Shown here: piece by piece, positions 25,172 through 34,843 of the stretch
Position numbering within the stretch: position 1 is the first letter of the stretch
Layout of the letters: every line of letters starts with the position of its first letter
Assembly: GCA_910586625.1 (NCBI GenBank)
Contig: CAJUIZ010000005.1
Span: forward strand, 62,001 to 126,000
Length of the DNA: 64,000 bases
Source: an uncultured Christensenellaceae bacterium
GTDB lineage: Bacteria; Bacillota; Clostridia; Christensenellales; CAG-314
Direction: 5' to 3'
Program-made: the position numbers and the translations under genes
Notes under the pieces: model-generated
The model's database searches: none
The model's input: the letters and a program-made list of their open reading frames with translations, nothing else
Told to the model about the DNA's origin: nothing

Positions 25172-25543
25172 ATGGAAACGTTTTGGATGTTTGTTAAAGC
25201 CTTTTTAATAGGCGGAGGCATATGCCTTATAGGTCAGATAATAATCAATTTTACGCACTTGACTAACGGTAAAATTCTTGTGCTGTTCTTGATTGCGGGC
25301 GCGGTATTGGAGGGCTTCGGCTTATACAGCAAGCTGATCGAATTTGCGGGAGCTGGAGCAAGTATTCCCATTTCCGGCTTCGGCTGCGCGTTGGTTAAGG
25401 GCGCGGTTAAGTCTGCGCATCAAGAAGGGGTTTACGGAGCTCTTAAAGGCGGTTTGGCGGCCTGCGCAACAGGTATATCCGTCGCAATTGTAGCCGGTTA
25501 TCTGGTTGCGGTCCTGTTCCGTCCGCGTACTAAAAAGAAATAA
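25172..25543 (+). CDS. spoVAE: Stage V sporulation protein AE (SpoVAEb)
   Basis: 123-aa membrane protein with four hydrophobic segments, homologous to SpoVAC: 'GGGICLIGQIIINFT' and 'FAGAGASIPISGFGCALVKGAV' repeat the SpoVAC-type motifs. Minimal clostridial spoVA operons consist of AC-AD-AE, as here. Ends with basic 'RPRTKKK'. Confidence 0.95.
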   Translation: METFWMFVKAFLIGGGICLIGQIIINFTHLTNGKILVLFLIAGAVLEGFGLYSKLIEFAGAGASIPISGFGCALVKGAVKSAHQEGVYGALKGGLAACATGISVAIVAGYLVAVLFRPRTKKK

Positions 25544-25592
25544 TTGTAACCAAACCGAACGGTTGCGAATATACTATGGCGTAAGGTGAAGT

Positions 25593-26276
25593 ATGTATAA
25601 TTACACTGTGGTAAATAAGGACGCCAAGCGCAAAAAACGCAAAAGTCTGTGGCGCAAAATCGCATTTACTATTGCCGTTATAGTTATCCTAAGCGTGTTG
25701 CTCGCGCTATGGATTTATTGGAAATCAATGACGCCGACTATTTTGGATGTGGCGGTGACACGCTTGAAATCGGAAACGGCGCGCGTTATAAATGAAGCCG
25801 TATGTTTAGCTATTACCAACGAATGTAATTACGCTGATTTTGTAACCATAGAGAAAAATTCCAACAACGATATTACTATGATTACCGCCAACAGCAGTCT
25901 TGTTAACTCTCTCGCACGCAATACCGCGCTGCTGTCGCAAAGTAAAATCAACGATTTGACATCCTTTGACGTGAACGTTCCGTTGGGTACGCTGTCCGGT
26001 ATACCGCTGCTATCCGAAAAAGGTCCTAAAATAAATATCGTAGTTACGCCCGTAGGCACGGTCAATTGCACATTTACTTCAACGTTCGAAACGGCAGGAA
26101 TAAATCAAACGCTACACCGTATTTATCTTAATGTGGAAAGCGTGGTGGATCTGATTATTCCTACCGCTCATACCGAAGTTGCGACTTCGACCCCCGTGCT
26201 GCTTTGCGAAAGCGTAATTATAGGTAAAGTCCCCGATACATTTTTGCAGGGCGGGCTGCTTCTCGGTTCTTCTTGA
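25593..26276 (+). CDS. yunB: Sporulation protein YunB
   Basis: 227-aa mother-cell sporulation protein with a basic N terminus ('KRKKRKSLWRK'), one membrane anchor (about residues 25-45) and the family domain: 'VTRLKSETARVINEAVCLAI', 'LGTLSGIPLLSEKGPKINI', 'SVVDLIIPTAHTEVATSTPVLLCESVIIGKVPDT'-type end. Molecular role unknown; in Bacillus it is sigma-E controlled and needed for spore lysozyme resistance or cortex features. Ribosome site 'aaggtgaagt'. Confidence 0.92.
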   Translation: MYNYTVVNKDAKRKKRKSLWRKIAFTIAVIVILSVLLALWIYWKSMTPTILDVAVTRLKSETARVINEAVCLAITNECNYADFVTIEKNSNNDITMITANSSLVNSLARNTALLSQSKINDLTSFDVNVPLGTLSGIPLLSEKGPKINIVVTPVGTVNCTFTSTFETAGINQTLHRIYLNVESVVDLIIPTAHTEVATSTPVLLCESVIIGKVPDTFLQGGLLLGSS

Positions 26277-26316
26277 CGATGTACGATTACGTTTTGAAAA
26301 TTTTGTTGTAATTTTG

Positions 26317-26345
26317 TTGTCAAGAAACGTTTTTTTTGTTATACT
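26317..26345 (+). promoter_or_regulatory. Sigma-A type promoter of the pheST T-box leader
   Basis: TTGTCA (26317-26322), 17 bp, TATACT (26340-26345); both hexamers are the same as in the OLE RNA promoter. Confidence 0.88.
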
Positions 26346-26371
26346 GATTTTGTATTTAACATAATAGAAAA

Positions 26372-26612
26372 AACGTCGACGAAGCGCAAGAGTTTACGAG
26401 CAACAACGTTTAGCGAGCAGGGGGCGGTGCAAGCCCTGCCGTTGCGTAAAAAGATATTCCCTTCCGAGTTCGAGCGGTGAAATCAGTAGCCGTTTGCGGG
26501 TAGTTTCCGTTATAAAACTCAAAGGAAAGATTATTGTTGTAATCTTTCGAAGTTAGGTGGTACCGCGGTTTATTATCGCCCTAAGTCGTATTTTGCGGCT
26601 TGGGGCTTTTTT
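26372..26612 (+). promoter_or_regulatory. T-box riboswitch (tRNA-Phe) of pheST
   Basis: Leader that senses uncharged tRNA-Phe and switches between terminator and antiterminator. Stem I spans roughly 26378-26465; on its 3' side lies TTC at 26457-26459, the Phe codon expected in the specifier loop. The conserved T-box 'aggtggtaccgcgg' is at 26555-26568. The terminator is an 11-bp stem (gccctaagtcg 26578-26588 with cggcttggggc 26596-26606, G-U pairs allowed) and six T's to 26612. It stands 73 nt upstream of pheS. Confidence 0.95.
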
Positions 26613-26685
26613 GTATTTGCCTATCAACCTACGGCATTGAAATTAAATTTATTGTTTTAGCGCAATATCGAATAAAGGAGTCAGT

Positions 26686-27702
26686 ATGAGCACAATTGGA
26701 GAAATCAAGAATAAGTTCGACGCGGAAGTCGGCGGCTGTCAATCGACCGAGCAGGCGCAGGACTTGAAAGTACGGTATTTGGGTAAATCCGGCGAGTTGA
26801 CCGCTTTGCTTAAAGGTATAAAAGACTTGTCGCCCGAAGAACGCCCTTCTTTCGGAGCAAAGGTAAACGAGTTGCGCAATTATATTGAAAGCGCGCTGCA
26901 ATCTAAGCTTGCCGAGATGAAGGAGCAGGAAATGCAGCGTCGTTTGCAGCAGGAAAAAGTGGACGTGAGCTTAACCGACGTTCGTCCTTGGGGCTCGCTG
27001 CACCCGGTAACGCTTGTGGAGAACGAAATTTGCCGACTTATGACGGCGATGGGATTCGAAGTTTTGTCCGGTCCGGAAATCGAAACGGATTATTACAACT
27101 TTCAAGCTTTGAACATTCCTTACGACCATCCTGCGCGGGATATGCAGGATACCTTTTATATATCGGACGGAATATTGCTGCGTACGCATACGTCGCCTAT
27201 GCAGGCTCGTTTGATGGAAAAGAAGAAGCCGCCTATTAAAATGCTGTGTCCCGGCAAGGTGTTTCGTTCGGACAGCGACGCATCGCATTCGCCTGTATTT
27301 CATCAAATAGAAGCTCTTGTGGTTGACGAAAACGTAACCTTGTGCGACTTGAAGGGTACTTTGGAGTATTTGGCTTCGAAGCTGTTCGGTAAAAGTACGA
27401 AAGTACGCTTTCGCCCGTCCTTCTTCCCCTTTACCGAACCGAGTGTAGAAGTGGACCTTTCTTGCAGTAATTGCGGCGGCAAGGGTTGTTCGTTATGTAA
27501 AGGCACCGGTTGGATAGAAGTATTGGGAGCCGGAATGGTAAATCCGTTTGTTTTGGAAAATTGCGGGATAGACAGCTCTAAATACAACGGCTACGCTTTT
27601 GGCATAGGATTGGAACGCATAGCGATGATAAAGTACGGCATTCCCGATATACGCTTGTTTTACGAAAACGACGCGCGCTTTATTAAACAATTCGGCAAAT
27701 AA
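26686..27702 (+). CDS. pheS: Phenylalanyl-tRNA synthetase alpha subunit
   Basis: Catalytic class II subunit of the (alpha-beta)2 enzyme. 338 aa. N-terminal coiled coil (1-90), then class II core: motif 1 'GSLHPVTLVENEICRLMTAMGFE', motif 2 'LLRTHTSPMQARLM' and 'PGKVFRSDSDASHSPVFHQIEAL', motif 3 'GFGIGLERIAMIKYGIPDIRLF'-type end ('AFGIGLERIAMIKYG' seen). A Cys-rich insert 'SCSNCGGKGCSLCKGTGW' as in many Firmicutes. Ribosome site 'aaaggag'. Confidence 0.97.
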   Translation: MSTIGEIKNKFDAEVGGCQSTEQAQDLKVRYLGKSGELTALLKGIKDLSPEERPSFGAKVNELRNYIESALQSKLAEMKEQEMQRRLQQEKVDVSLTDVRPWGSLHPVTLVENEICRLMTAMGFEVLSGPEIETDYYNFQALNIPYDHPARDMQDTFYISDGILLRTHTSPMQARLMEKKKPPIKMLCPGKVFRSDSDASHSPVFHQIEALVVDENVTLCDLKGTLEYLASKLFGKSTKVRFRPSFFPFTEPSVEVDLSCSNCGGKGCSLCKGTGWIEVLGAGMVNPFVLENCGIDSSKYNGYAFGIGLERIAMIKYGIPDIRLFYENDARFIKQFGK

Positions 27703-27714
27703 GGAGACAGCATA

Positions 27715-30087
27715 ATGAAATTACCGCTTTCTTGGATACGCGATTACGTTGATATAACGGAAAATATAGAAACTTTGTGCAAAAAAATGGTGGATATCGG
27801 ACTCGAGATAGAAGAAGTAGTATATCTCGGCGAGCACGTTACCAACGTCAAAGTATGTCAGATAAAAGAAATATCTCAGCATCCCAATGCAGAGCGCTTG
27901 CTTTGCTGCAAAGTAGATATCGGCACAGAGATTTTGCCGATAGTAACTAACGACCATAATGTAAAGGTCGGAGACAAGGTCCCCGTAGCTTTGCATAACG
28001 CCGATCTTGCAAACGGCTTGCATATTACAAAGGGGAAAATGCGCGGAGAAGAATCCTGGGGTATGTTTTGCGGCGCGGAAGAATTGGGCATCAACTCGGA
28101 CATGTATCCCAATGCCGACAAGGACGGCGTACTGATACTGAACGCCGACGCGCAAGTAGGTCAAGATATACGTCAAGAAGTAGGAATAGACGATTATGTA
28201 TTGGACGTAAACGTTACCGCCAACCGTCAGGACTGCAACAGCGTTTTGGGCCTTGCGCGCGAGGTTGCCGTTGCGCTTGGAAAAAATTGCAAGCAACCCG
28301 ATATTTCGTATTCCGAAACGGGAGACGCTACCAACGACTTGGTAACGGTTAACGTTGAAGCATCGGACATATGCAAAGGCTACTTTATGCAAGGACTAAC
28401 CGACGTTAAAATAGGCAAATCGCCGTTGTGGCTCACAAGCAGACTGGCAAAAGTGGGGCTGCGCGGAATCAACAATTTGGTAGATATAACTAATTACGTT
28501 TTGTTCGAAATAGGGCAGCCTATGCACGCGTTTGATTACGACGATATAACCGATAAGACGATAGTCGTGCGCAGAGCCTGCGACGGAGAAAAAATCGTCC
28601 CGCTTGACGGCAAAGAGTACGTATTGAATTCCGACGATTTGGTAATTGCGGATAAGCGGCGAGCGGTTGGTTTGGCGGGTATTATGGGCGGAGCAAATTC
28701 GGAAATAAAAGAAGGTACCGCTTGCGTTCTGTTCGAATCCGCTTCCTTTGCACGAATGAACGTACGCCGTACAAGCAGAAGATTAGGCTTACGTTCCGAT
28801 TCGTCCGCGCGTTTCGAAAAAGGCATAGAAACCTACACGAATAATTTGGGACTGTCCAGAGCGCTGCATTTGGCGGAACAGCTCGGCTGCGGTAAGGTTA
28901 CTCGCGGAAGAATATCGGTAGGAGAAATAGCGGGAGACAGAACAATAACGCTTCCGACAGAACGGATAAAAAGTCTGCTCGGCATCGTTATACCCGACGA
29001 CAGAATTGTCGCTATATTAAAATCGCTGAACATAGGCGCGACTATTGCAGACGGAACGCTTAGCTGCACAGTTCCGCCGTATCGCGACGATATAACGCGC
29101 GATTGCGATATTGTGGAAGAACTGATTCGCGTTTACGGTTACGACAATATTAAGGGTACGCTTCTTGAAGGTTCGCATATTACCTGCGGCGGAAAAACGA
29201 CTGAAAGCGACAACTGCGACAAGATACGCGAAATCCTGTGCGGGTTGCGCTACAACGAATGCGTATTTTATCCTTTCGGCGGAAAGGAATTATTTGCAAA
29301 GGCAAGCAGCGCGCCGATAGATGAGAGCCCATATATTCGCCTGCTTAATCCTATCGGCGAAGAAGTATCGCTGATGAACAGAGAATTAGCACCCGCTATG
29401 CTGCAATGCGCGGCGATGAATCTGTCTCGCAACAACGGCGATATAAGAATGTTCGAAATAGGTAAGGCGTATTTGGCGGACAGCTTGCCGTTGACGGCAT
29501 TGCCCCGCGAGCAGCTGCGCTTGTCTATGTGCGCGACGGGAACCGACTTCGACGCTTTCCGTCAAGACGTTTTACAAATAACGCATTATTTTATACGCGG
29601 CAAATTGAAGCTGGTCCGTTCCGCGTCCCCCGTATTACACCCGGGAATTTCCGCGGAAATTTTGTCTGGCGAAGAAAATTTGGGCTATTTCGGAAAAATC
29701 CACCCGAAGGTTGCGGCAAACTTCGATATCGACACGGACTGTATGTACGCAGAGCTATATTTAGATAAGCTAATGTGCAACACTTCGGAAATCCAATTCC
29801 GTCCGTTTGCGAAATATCCGTCGATAACGCGCGACTTTGCTTTCCTTTGTGACGAAGACGTTGCGGCGCAGGACATATTGAACGAATTCGACGCATTGAG
29901 CTTAGCGGAGAGTTGCTGTCTGTTTGACGTATACCGCGGCGAGCAATTGGGCGAGAATAAAAAGAGTTTGGCGGTATCGGTGGTATTCCGCGACAAAAAC
30001 AAAACCTTGCAGGATTCCGACGTGGAAAAGCAAATAGGAAAGGTTCTTAAAAATATTCAAGAGAAATACGGCGCAACATTGCGTTAA
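27715..30087 (+). CDS. pheT: Phenylalanyl-tRNA synthetase beta subunit
   Basis: 790-aa partner subunit, starting 12 nt after pheS. Domains in order: EMAP-like tRNA-binding domain (about 40-150, 'VCQIKEISQHPNAERLLCCKVDIG'), B3/4 editing domain ('LRGINNLVDITNYVLFEIGQPMHAFD'), B5 domain, catalytic-like core ('LLNPIGEEVSLMNRELAPAML') and C-terminal ferredoxin-fold anticodon-binding domain ('KYPSITRDFAFLCDEDVAAQDI'). Normal length. Confidence 0.97.
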   Translation: MKLPLSWIRDYVDITENIETLCKKMVDIGLEIEEVVYLGEHVTNVKVCQIKEISQHPNAERLLCCKVDIGTEILPIVTNDHNVKVGDKVPVALHNADLANGLHITKGKMRGEESWGMFCGAEELGINSDMYPNADKDGVLILNADAQVGQDIRQEVGIDDYVLDVNVTANRQDCNSVLGLAREVAVALGKNCKQPDISYSETGDATNDLVTVNVEASDICKGYFMQGLTDVKIGKSPLWLTSRLAKVGLRGINNLVDITNYVLFEIGQPMHAFDYDDITDKTIVVRRACDGEKIVPLDGKEYVLNSDDLVIADKRRAVGLAGIMGGANSEIKEGTACVLFESASFARMNVRRTSRRLGLRSDSSARFEKGIETYTNNLGLSRALHLAEQLGCGKVTRGRISVGEIAGDRTITLPTERIKSLLGIVIPDDRIVAILKSLNIGATIADGTLSCTVPPYRDDITRDCDIVEELIRVYGYDNIKGTLLEGSHITCGGKTTESDNCDKIREILCGLRYNECVFYPFGGKELFAKASSAPIDESPYIRLLNPIGEEVSLMNRELAPAMLQCAAMNLSRNNGDIRMFEIGKAYLADSLPLTALPREQLRLSMCATGTDFDAFRQDVLQITHYFIRGKLKLVRSASPVLHPGISAEILSGEENLGYFGKIHPKVAANFDIDTDCMYAELYLDKLMCNTSEIQFRPFAKYPSITRDFAFLCDEDVAAQDILNEFDALSLAESCCLFDVYRGEQLGENKKSLAVSVVFRDKNKTLQDSDVEKQIGKVLKNIQEKYGATLR

Positions 30088-30101
30088 ATAAAGGAGTAAT
30101 T

Positions 30102-32339
30102 TTGGATAAGCAAGCGCGAAAGCTTGAAATATTGGCGCCGGCAGGAAGCGCGGAACAGCTGATAGCGGCTGTTAATAACGGCTGCGACGCGGTTTATTTG
30201 GGCTTGGACAGCTTTAATGCGCGTATGAAGGCTCCTAATTTTACATTGGAAAATCTTCGCGAGTATGTGCGTTATTGCCATCTGTTCGGCGTCAAGGTTT
30301 TTGTGGCAATCAATACTTCCGTTAAAAATTCCGAATTTGCGCAAGCAGCGAAATTGCTGCTTGACGTGTACAAGCTTAACGTTGACGGAGTGATAATAAC
30401 CGACCTTGCGCTAATGAAATTGGCAGCAACTCTTCCTAAGCCCTTCGAAGTGGTTGCAAGCACACAGCTTAACGTTCACGATAGAAGCGGAGCGCAATTT
30501 GTAAAAAACGCGGGAGCGACAACTGTCGTATGCGCAAGAGAATGCGATTTGGACAATATTCGCGACATAGCGTCAGTGGGGATAAAGGTAGAATGCTTTT
30601 TGCACGGGGCGTTGTGCGTTTGTCAATCGGGACAGTGTCTTTTCTCGTCTATGGTCGGCGGCAACAGCGGAAACCGCGGACTGTGCGCTCAGCCATGCCG
30701 CAAGAAGTATACGTCAAACGCCGACGGTTACGGCGGCTATTTGCTGTCCGCGCGAGATATATGCGGAATTACTACGGCAAAGCTGCTTGCCGATGCCGGA
30801 GCTACAACTTTCAAAATAGAAGGACGCAACCGCCGCGCAGAATACGCCGGTATTACATCGCGCGCATACCGAAAAGCATTTGATAACGACTTTGAATTTG
30901 ACGTTAAAGACGTGCACAATCTCAAAGAAATGTACAATCGCGGTATGTCAGACAATAACTACCTTTTAGGCAAAAACGATGATATAATATACTATAAGCT
31001 GCAAAGTCATTCGGGGGTTTTCGTCGGAACCGTCAAAGACGGCGGCGTAAATTCTACTGTCTGCTTAAATAAAGGCGACGGGCTAAAAATTTTATACGAC
31101 GGAGTAGAAGTGTGCGGCGGAGTTGCGCTGGAAACAGGCAATGGATACATAAGAGCCGCGTTTGACGGTAAAATTGCGGACGGCATGGAAGCTTATAGGA
31201 CGACTTCGGTTACATTGCTGAACGATATATCTTCTGTTAAAAGAAAACTTAACGTTCGCTTGCTTTTTAGCGCTACGGCGGGGCAAAAAGCTGTTATTAT
31301 CGCAAAATTTGGAAACGTAGAAGCAACAGTCGAAAGCAGCTTTGTAACTGAATCTGCTGTAAATAAGCCTACAAATGAAGCAGAAATAGCTCAACAATTA
31401 CGAAAAACTGGCGAAACTTATTATACTATTTCTGACATAGATATGATTTTGGATGAGATATTCATAGCAAAATCGCAATTAAACGCGTTACGCAGAGAAG
31501 TTCTCGATTGTCTGTCGGAGTCGATCATTGCTAATTACGAAAAGCCGTTTGCAGACAGAATTTCAGTCGATTTGCCGCTGCCGAGTATAAGTTCCGTTTC
31601 GAAGAAAAGCGTATGTGCGGTTGTGTGCTATTCGGAAAAGGAATTAAACGCCAGCGCGCAAGACGCGGAGTACTTGATATATAAACCCGAAATTATCGAC
31701 GCTGCCGCAGTGAAAACCGCTTGCGCGCACAGTGCGTATTTGGACATTCCGCCGTCGGCAAACGATGTGCATTTGACGCGTTTGCTTGATAGCGGTAGGG
31801 TCGGCTTGGTTTGTCACAACGTTTCGCACGTGCAACTTGCCAAAAAATTCGCATTGAAATACATTGCGGGAAGCGGACTGAATATATTCAACGATTATAT
31901 TGCAAGCTTGTTTGACGACGCAGACACGTTTGTATACTCTGCGGAGCTGACGTTAAAAGAAATATCCGCTTTTCGAAACAAAGGCGGCTTGATCTTTGTC
32001 GATGGCGATATTACGCTTATGAAGATGTTGCATTGCCCGTACAAATCGATTTACCGTTGCGACTGCGCAGACTGCAAAGCGAATAACGAATTGATTTACC
32101 GCGACGAACTGGGTAACGAATTTAATATACGGCGACGGCGCGACGGCAAATGCAGCTTCGAACTGATAAACGGAAAAAAGCTTTCTGTTGTAGCAAAAAT
32201 TTCCCACGCTGGAAGATATTTATTCGATTACGACAAATATGTACTTGCGCATTATGCATCGTTGAATAACGGCGTTTGCGACGGATACACGGAAAATTCT
32301 CCGTACACCAAGGGGCGGCTGTTTAGTAAGATTCGTTGA
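30102..32339 (+). CDS. Peptidase U32 family protein (RlhA-like)
   Basis: 745-aa protein starting at TTG 30102 after 'aaaggagtaatt'. N-terminal TIM-barrel-like U32 domain: 'LEILAPAGSAEQLIAAVNNG', 'DAVYLGL', the signature 'ECFLHGALCVCQSGQC' with 'GNRGLCAQPCRKKY' and 'KIEGRNRRAEYAG'. The Cys residues recall the Fe-S-dependent U32 members such as RlhA (23S rRNA C2501 hydroxylation) and UbiU/V. A long C-terminal region (about 380-745) includes a DUF3656-type part and a further cysteine cluster 'YRCDCADCKA'. Whether it is a hydroxylase or a protease is not decided by sequence. Confidence 0.88.
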   Translation: MDKQARKLEILAPAGSAEQLIAAVNNGCDAVYLGLDSFNARMKAPNFTLENLREYVRYCHLFGVKVFVAINTSVKNSEFAQAAKLLLDVYKLNVDGVIITDLALMKLAATLPKPFEVVASTQLNVHDRSGAQFVKNAGATTVVCARECDLDNIRDIASVGIKVECFLHGALCVCQSGQCLFSSMVGGNSGNRGLCAQPCRKKYTSNADGYGGYLLSARDICGITTAKLLADAGATTFKIEGRNRRAEYAGITSRAYRKAFDNDFEFDVKDVHNLKEMYNRGMSDNNYLLGKNDDIIYYKLQSHSGVFVGTVKDGGVNSTVCLNKGDGLKILYDGVEVCGGVALETGNGYIRAAFDGKIADGMEAYRTTSVTLLNDISSVKRKLNVRLLFSATAGQKAVIIAKFGNVEATVESSFVTESAVNKPTNEAEIAQQLRKTGETYYTISDIDMILDEIFIAKSQLNALRREVLDCLSESIIANYEKPFADRISVDLPLPSISSVSKKSVCAVVCYSEKELNASAQDAEYLIYKPEIIDAAAVKTACAHSAYLDIPPSANDVHLTRLLDSGRVGLVCHNVSHVQLAKKFALKYIAGSGLNIFNDYIASLFDDADTFVYSAELTLKEISAFRNKGGLIFVDGDITLMKMLHCPYKSIYRCDCADCKANNELIYRDELGNEFNIRRRRDGKCSFELINGKKLSVVAKISHAGRYLFDYDKYVLAHYASLNNGVCDGYTENSPYTKGRLFSKIR

Positions 32340-32369
32340 CGAGCAAATTCACTCACAAAATGAAATATT

Positions 32370-34754
32370 ATGATAAATTCTAAAACGTTAATAAAACTCC
32401 AATATAAGGACATTTTGCAGGCTGTAAGCTCATTTGCAGTAAGCTCTGTTGCCAAAAGTAAGGTTTTGAAGCTTACTCCCGCGGAGACGGCGGAGCAGGC
32501 GCGCACTTTACTTGACGAAACGCGCCAAGCCTACGATTTGTTTCAATACGAAACGTCATACGATTTGGCTGTGGACGACGTAAGCGAAATATGCTCGCTT
32601 GCACGAGTAGGGTCGTGCTTGTCGATGGGGCAGTTGCTTCAAATAATGCGTATACTGAGAACTTCGCGAAGCTTGCAGTCCGCTCTTATGATAGATTACG
32701 GAATTGACACGTCGTTGCTTCGAGCCAAAGCTTACGCGCTGTATACCGATAAGGAATTGGAGAACGACATAGACTTTGCGATACTTTCCGAAGAAGAAAT
32801 GAACGATAAAGCTTCTACGGAGTTGTATAACATTCGTAAGAAAATCAAATCGATAAACGCAGACATTAAGCAAAAGCTACAAAGCTATACAAAAAGCGGC
32901 GAAATGTCCAAGTATTTACAGGATTCTATCGTTACATTGCGCGGAGACAGATACGTTATTCCCGTAAAGCAGGAGTATAAATCGTTTGTCAGCGGAATTG
33001 TGCACGATCAGTCGGCTACAGGCGCTACTTTATTTGTCGAGCCGATGGCGATAGTTCAGCTCAACAACGCCTTGCGCGAAGCGACCTTGGAAGAAAAAGC
33101 CGAGATTCAACGCATATTGCAGGCTTTTACGGACAGAATTTCACCTAATGCCGCAAAAATAGTGGTTTCTCAGGATACTGTGAGCGATATAGACGTGATT
33201 TTCAGCAAGGTTAAATACGCGTTGGAAAATAAGTGTACACTGCCCGTGATGAACGATAACGGCGTTGTCAATCTAAAAAAAGCGCGCCACCCACTGTTAA
33301 ATAAGGACAAAGTCGTGCCTATATCCATAAAGTTGGGCGACGAATACGACATAATTGTTATTACCGGTCCTAATACCGGCGGAAAAACCGTTACTCTGAA
33401 AACCGTCGGCTTGTTATGCGCTATGGCGATGACAGGACTGTTTATTCCGTGCCAAGAAGAAAGCGAAGTATCTTTCTATAAAGATATTTTGTGCGATATC
33501 GGCGACGAACAGAGCATCGAGCAGAATTTGTCCACTTTTTCGGGACATATAACCAATTTGCGAGATATTCTAAACATTGCCGAAAGGGGGAATTTGGTTC
33601 TAATAGACGAAGTGGGAGCGGGCACCGAGCCTAACGAAGGAACCGCGCTTGCGCTTGCCGTTACCGAATTTTTACGTAAAAGCGGCGCAAAATGCGTTAT
33701 AACAACGCACTATGGCAAATTGAAGGAGTATTCGCTGACAACCGATAGGGTGGAAAACGCGTCGATGGAGTTCGATATTCAAACGCTTGCGCCCACATAC
33801 AGACTGATAATGGGTGTGCCCGGAAGCTCCAACGCAATAGCGATAGCTTCCAAGTTGGGTCTACGTCAAGACGTAATAGATTTTGCTCGCAGTAACGTTT
33901 CCGATGAAAAGCTCGCCTTCGAAAGAGTTATCCAAAACGCCGACGAGATACGTAAGGATTACGAAAGAAAGTTGGCGGAGTTAGTCGAAGAAAAGCGTTT
34001 GCTGCTTGCGGAAAAGGCACGCGCCGAGAAGCTGAACAGCAGTTTGTTAAATGAAAGAAACAAGTTGTTGGAAGGCTCGCGCGAAGAAGCCCGTAAAATA
34101 GTTGCCAAGGCGAAAGCGGACGCAGGAGAGCTTATCGGAGAAATCAAAGAAATTCTCAGTCGCGACGTAGTGTCGGACAAGGACTTGTTTGCAGCCCGCG
34201 CCGCCGCAAAGAAAATCGGCGACATCGACATATCCGACGATAAAAATCAAGAAGAAGTGGTTATATTTACCGGCGACAAGGTAGACTTCGATAAGTTAAA
34301 GGTAGGCGATACGGCGTATTCTAAGAAGCTGAACGTACAGGTGCGCATAACGGAAATTCGCTCTAAATCGCGTATTAAAGTTAAATGCGGAAATATGACG
34401 ACGGAAGTGTCGGCGGACGACCTGTATTACGCAAAGACTGAAATAAACAAAAAAGCAGCGCGGTTTCAGCGTGGGAAGTCGGATTCCAAAACAAAAATCA
34501 ATACGCGCAGCATAAACAATGAGCTGAATGTTATAGGGCAAACTGTTGACGAAGCGATAGCCAACGTAGACGCTTTTATCGATTCGGCAGTGCTTGCAGG
34601 CTTGTCGCAATTGTGGATAATTCACGGAATGGGCACAGGAAAGCTTCGCGCAGGACTGCACGAGCATTTCCGAAAACATCCCAATGTTGCAGAATTTAGG
34701 CTGGGCGCGTACGGAGAAGGCGAAAGCGGGGTAACCGTAATAACACTGAAATAA
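32370..34754 (+). CDS. mutS2: Endonuclease MutS2 / ribosome collision factor
   Basis: 794-aa MutS-family ATPase without the mismatch-recognition domain; in Bacillus it splits collided ribosomes (RqcU) and suppresses recombination. Core ATPase: Walker A 'ITGPNTGGKTVTLKTVG', 'IEQNLSTFSGHITNLRDIL', Walker B 'LVLIDEVGAGTEPNEG'. Then a long coiled coil (about 515-600), a KOW-like segment and a C-terminal Smr domain 'LNVIGQTVDEAIANVDAFID' with 'IIHGMGTGKLR'. Little ribosome-site sequence upstream of the ATG. Confidence 0.96.
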   Translation: MINSKTLIKLQYKDILQAVSSFAVSSVAKSKVLKLTPAETAEQARTLLDETRQAYDLFQYETSYDLAVDDVSEICSLARVGSCLSMGQLLQIMRILRTSRSLQSALMIDYGIDTSLLRAKAYALYTDKELENDIDFAILSEEEMNDKASTELYNIRKKIKSINADIKQKLQSYTKSGEMSKYLQDSIVTLRGDRYVIPVKQEYKSFVSGIVHDQSATGATLFVEPMAIVQLNNALREATLEEKAEIQRILQAFTDRISPNAAKIVVSQDTVSDIDVIFSKVKYALENKCTLPVMNDNGVVNLKKARHPLLNKDKVVPISIKLGDEYDIIVITGPNTGGKTVTLKTVGLLCAMAMTGLFIPCQEESEVSFYKDILCDIGDEQSIEQNLSTFSGHITNLRDILNIAERGNLVLIDEVGAGTEPNEGTALALAVTEFLRKSGAKCVITTHYGKLKEYSLTTDRVENASMEFDIQTLAPTYRLIMGVPGSSNAIAIASKLGLRQDVIDFARSNVSDEKLAFERVIQNADEIRKDYERKLAELVEEKRLLLAEKARAEKLNSSLLNERNKLLEGSREEARKIVAKAKADAGELIGEIKEILSRDVVSDKDLFAARAAAKKIGDIDISDDKNQEEVVIFTGDKVDFDKLKVGDTAYSKKLNVQVRITEIRSKSRIKVKCGNMTTEVSADDLYYAKTEINKKAARFQRGKSDSKTKINTRSINNELNVIGQTVDEAIANVDAFIDSAVLAGLSQLWIIHGMGTGKLRAGLHEHFRKHPNVAEFRLGAYGEGESGVTVITLK

Positions 34755-34806
34755 GTATTATTTGAGCTGAATTATCCGTAGAACCACGAAAAATAGAAAA
34801 ATACAG

Positions 34807-34829
34807 AATATTATGTTAAACATAATATT
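34807..34829. promoter_or_regulatory. Perfect 23-bp dyad before the cysteine desulfurase gene
   Basis: Arms aatattatgtt (34807-34817) and aacataatatt (34819-34829) around a single central A, ending 14 bp before the desulfurase ATG. The odd-centred AT-rich palindrome looks like an operator; no T-run follows, so it is not a normal terminator. Confidence 0.55.
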
Positions 34830-34843
34830 GCTTTGGAGTTATA

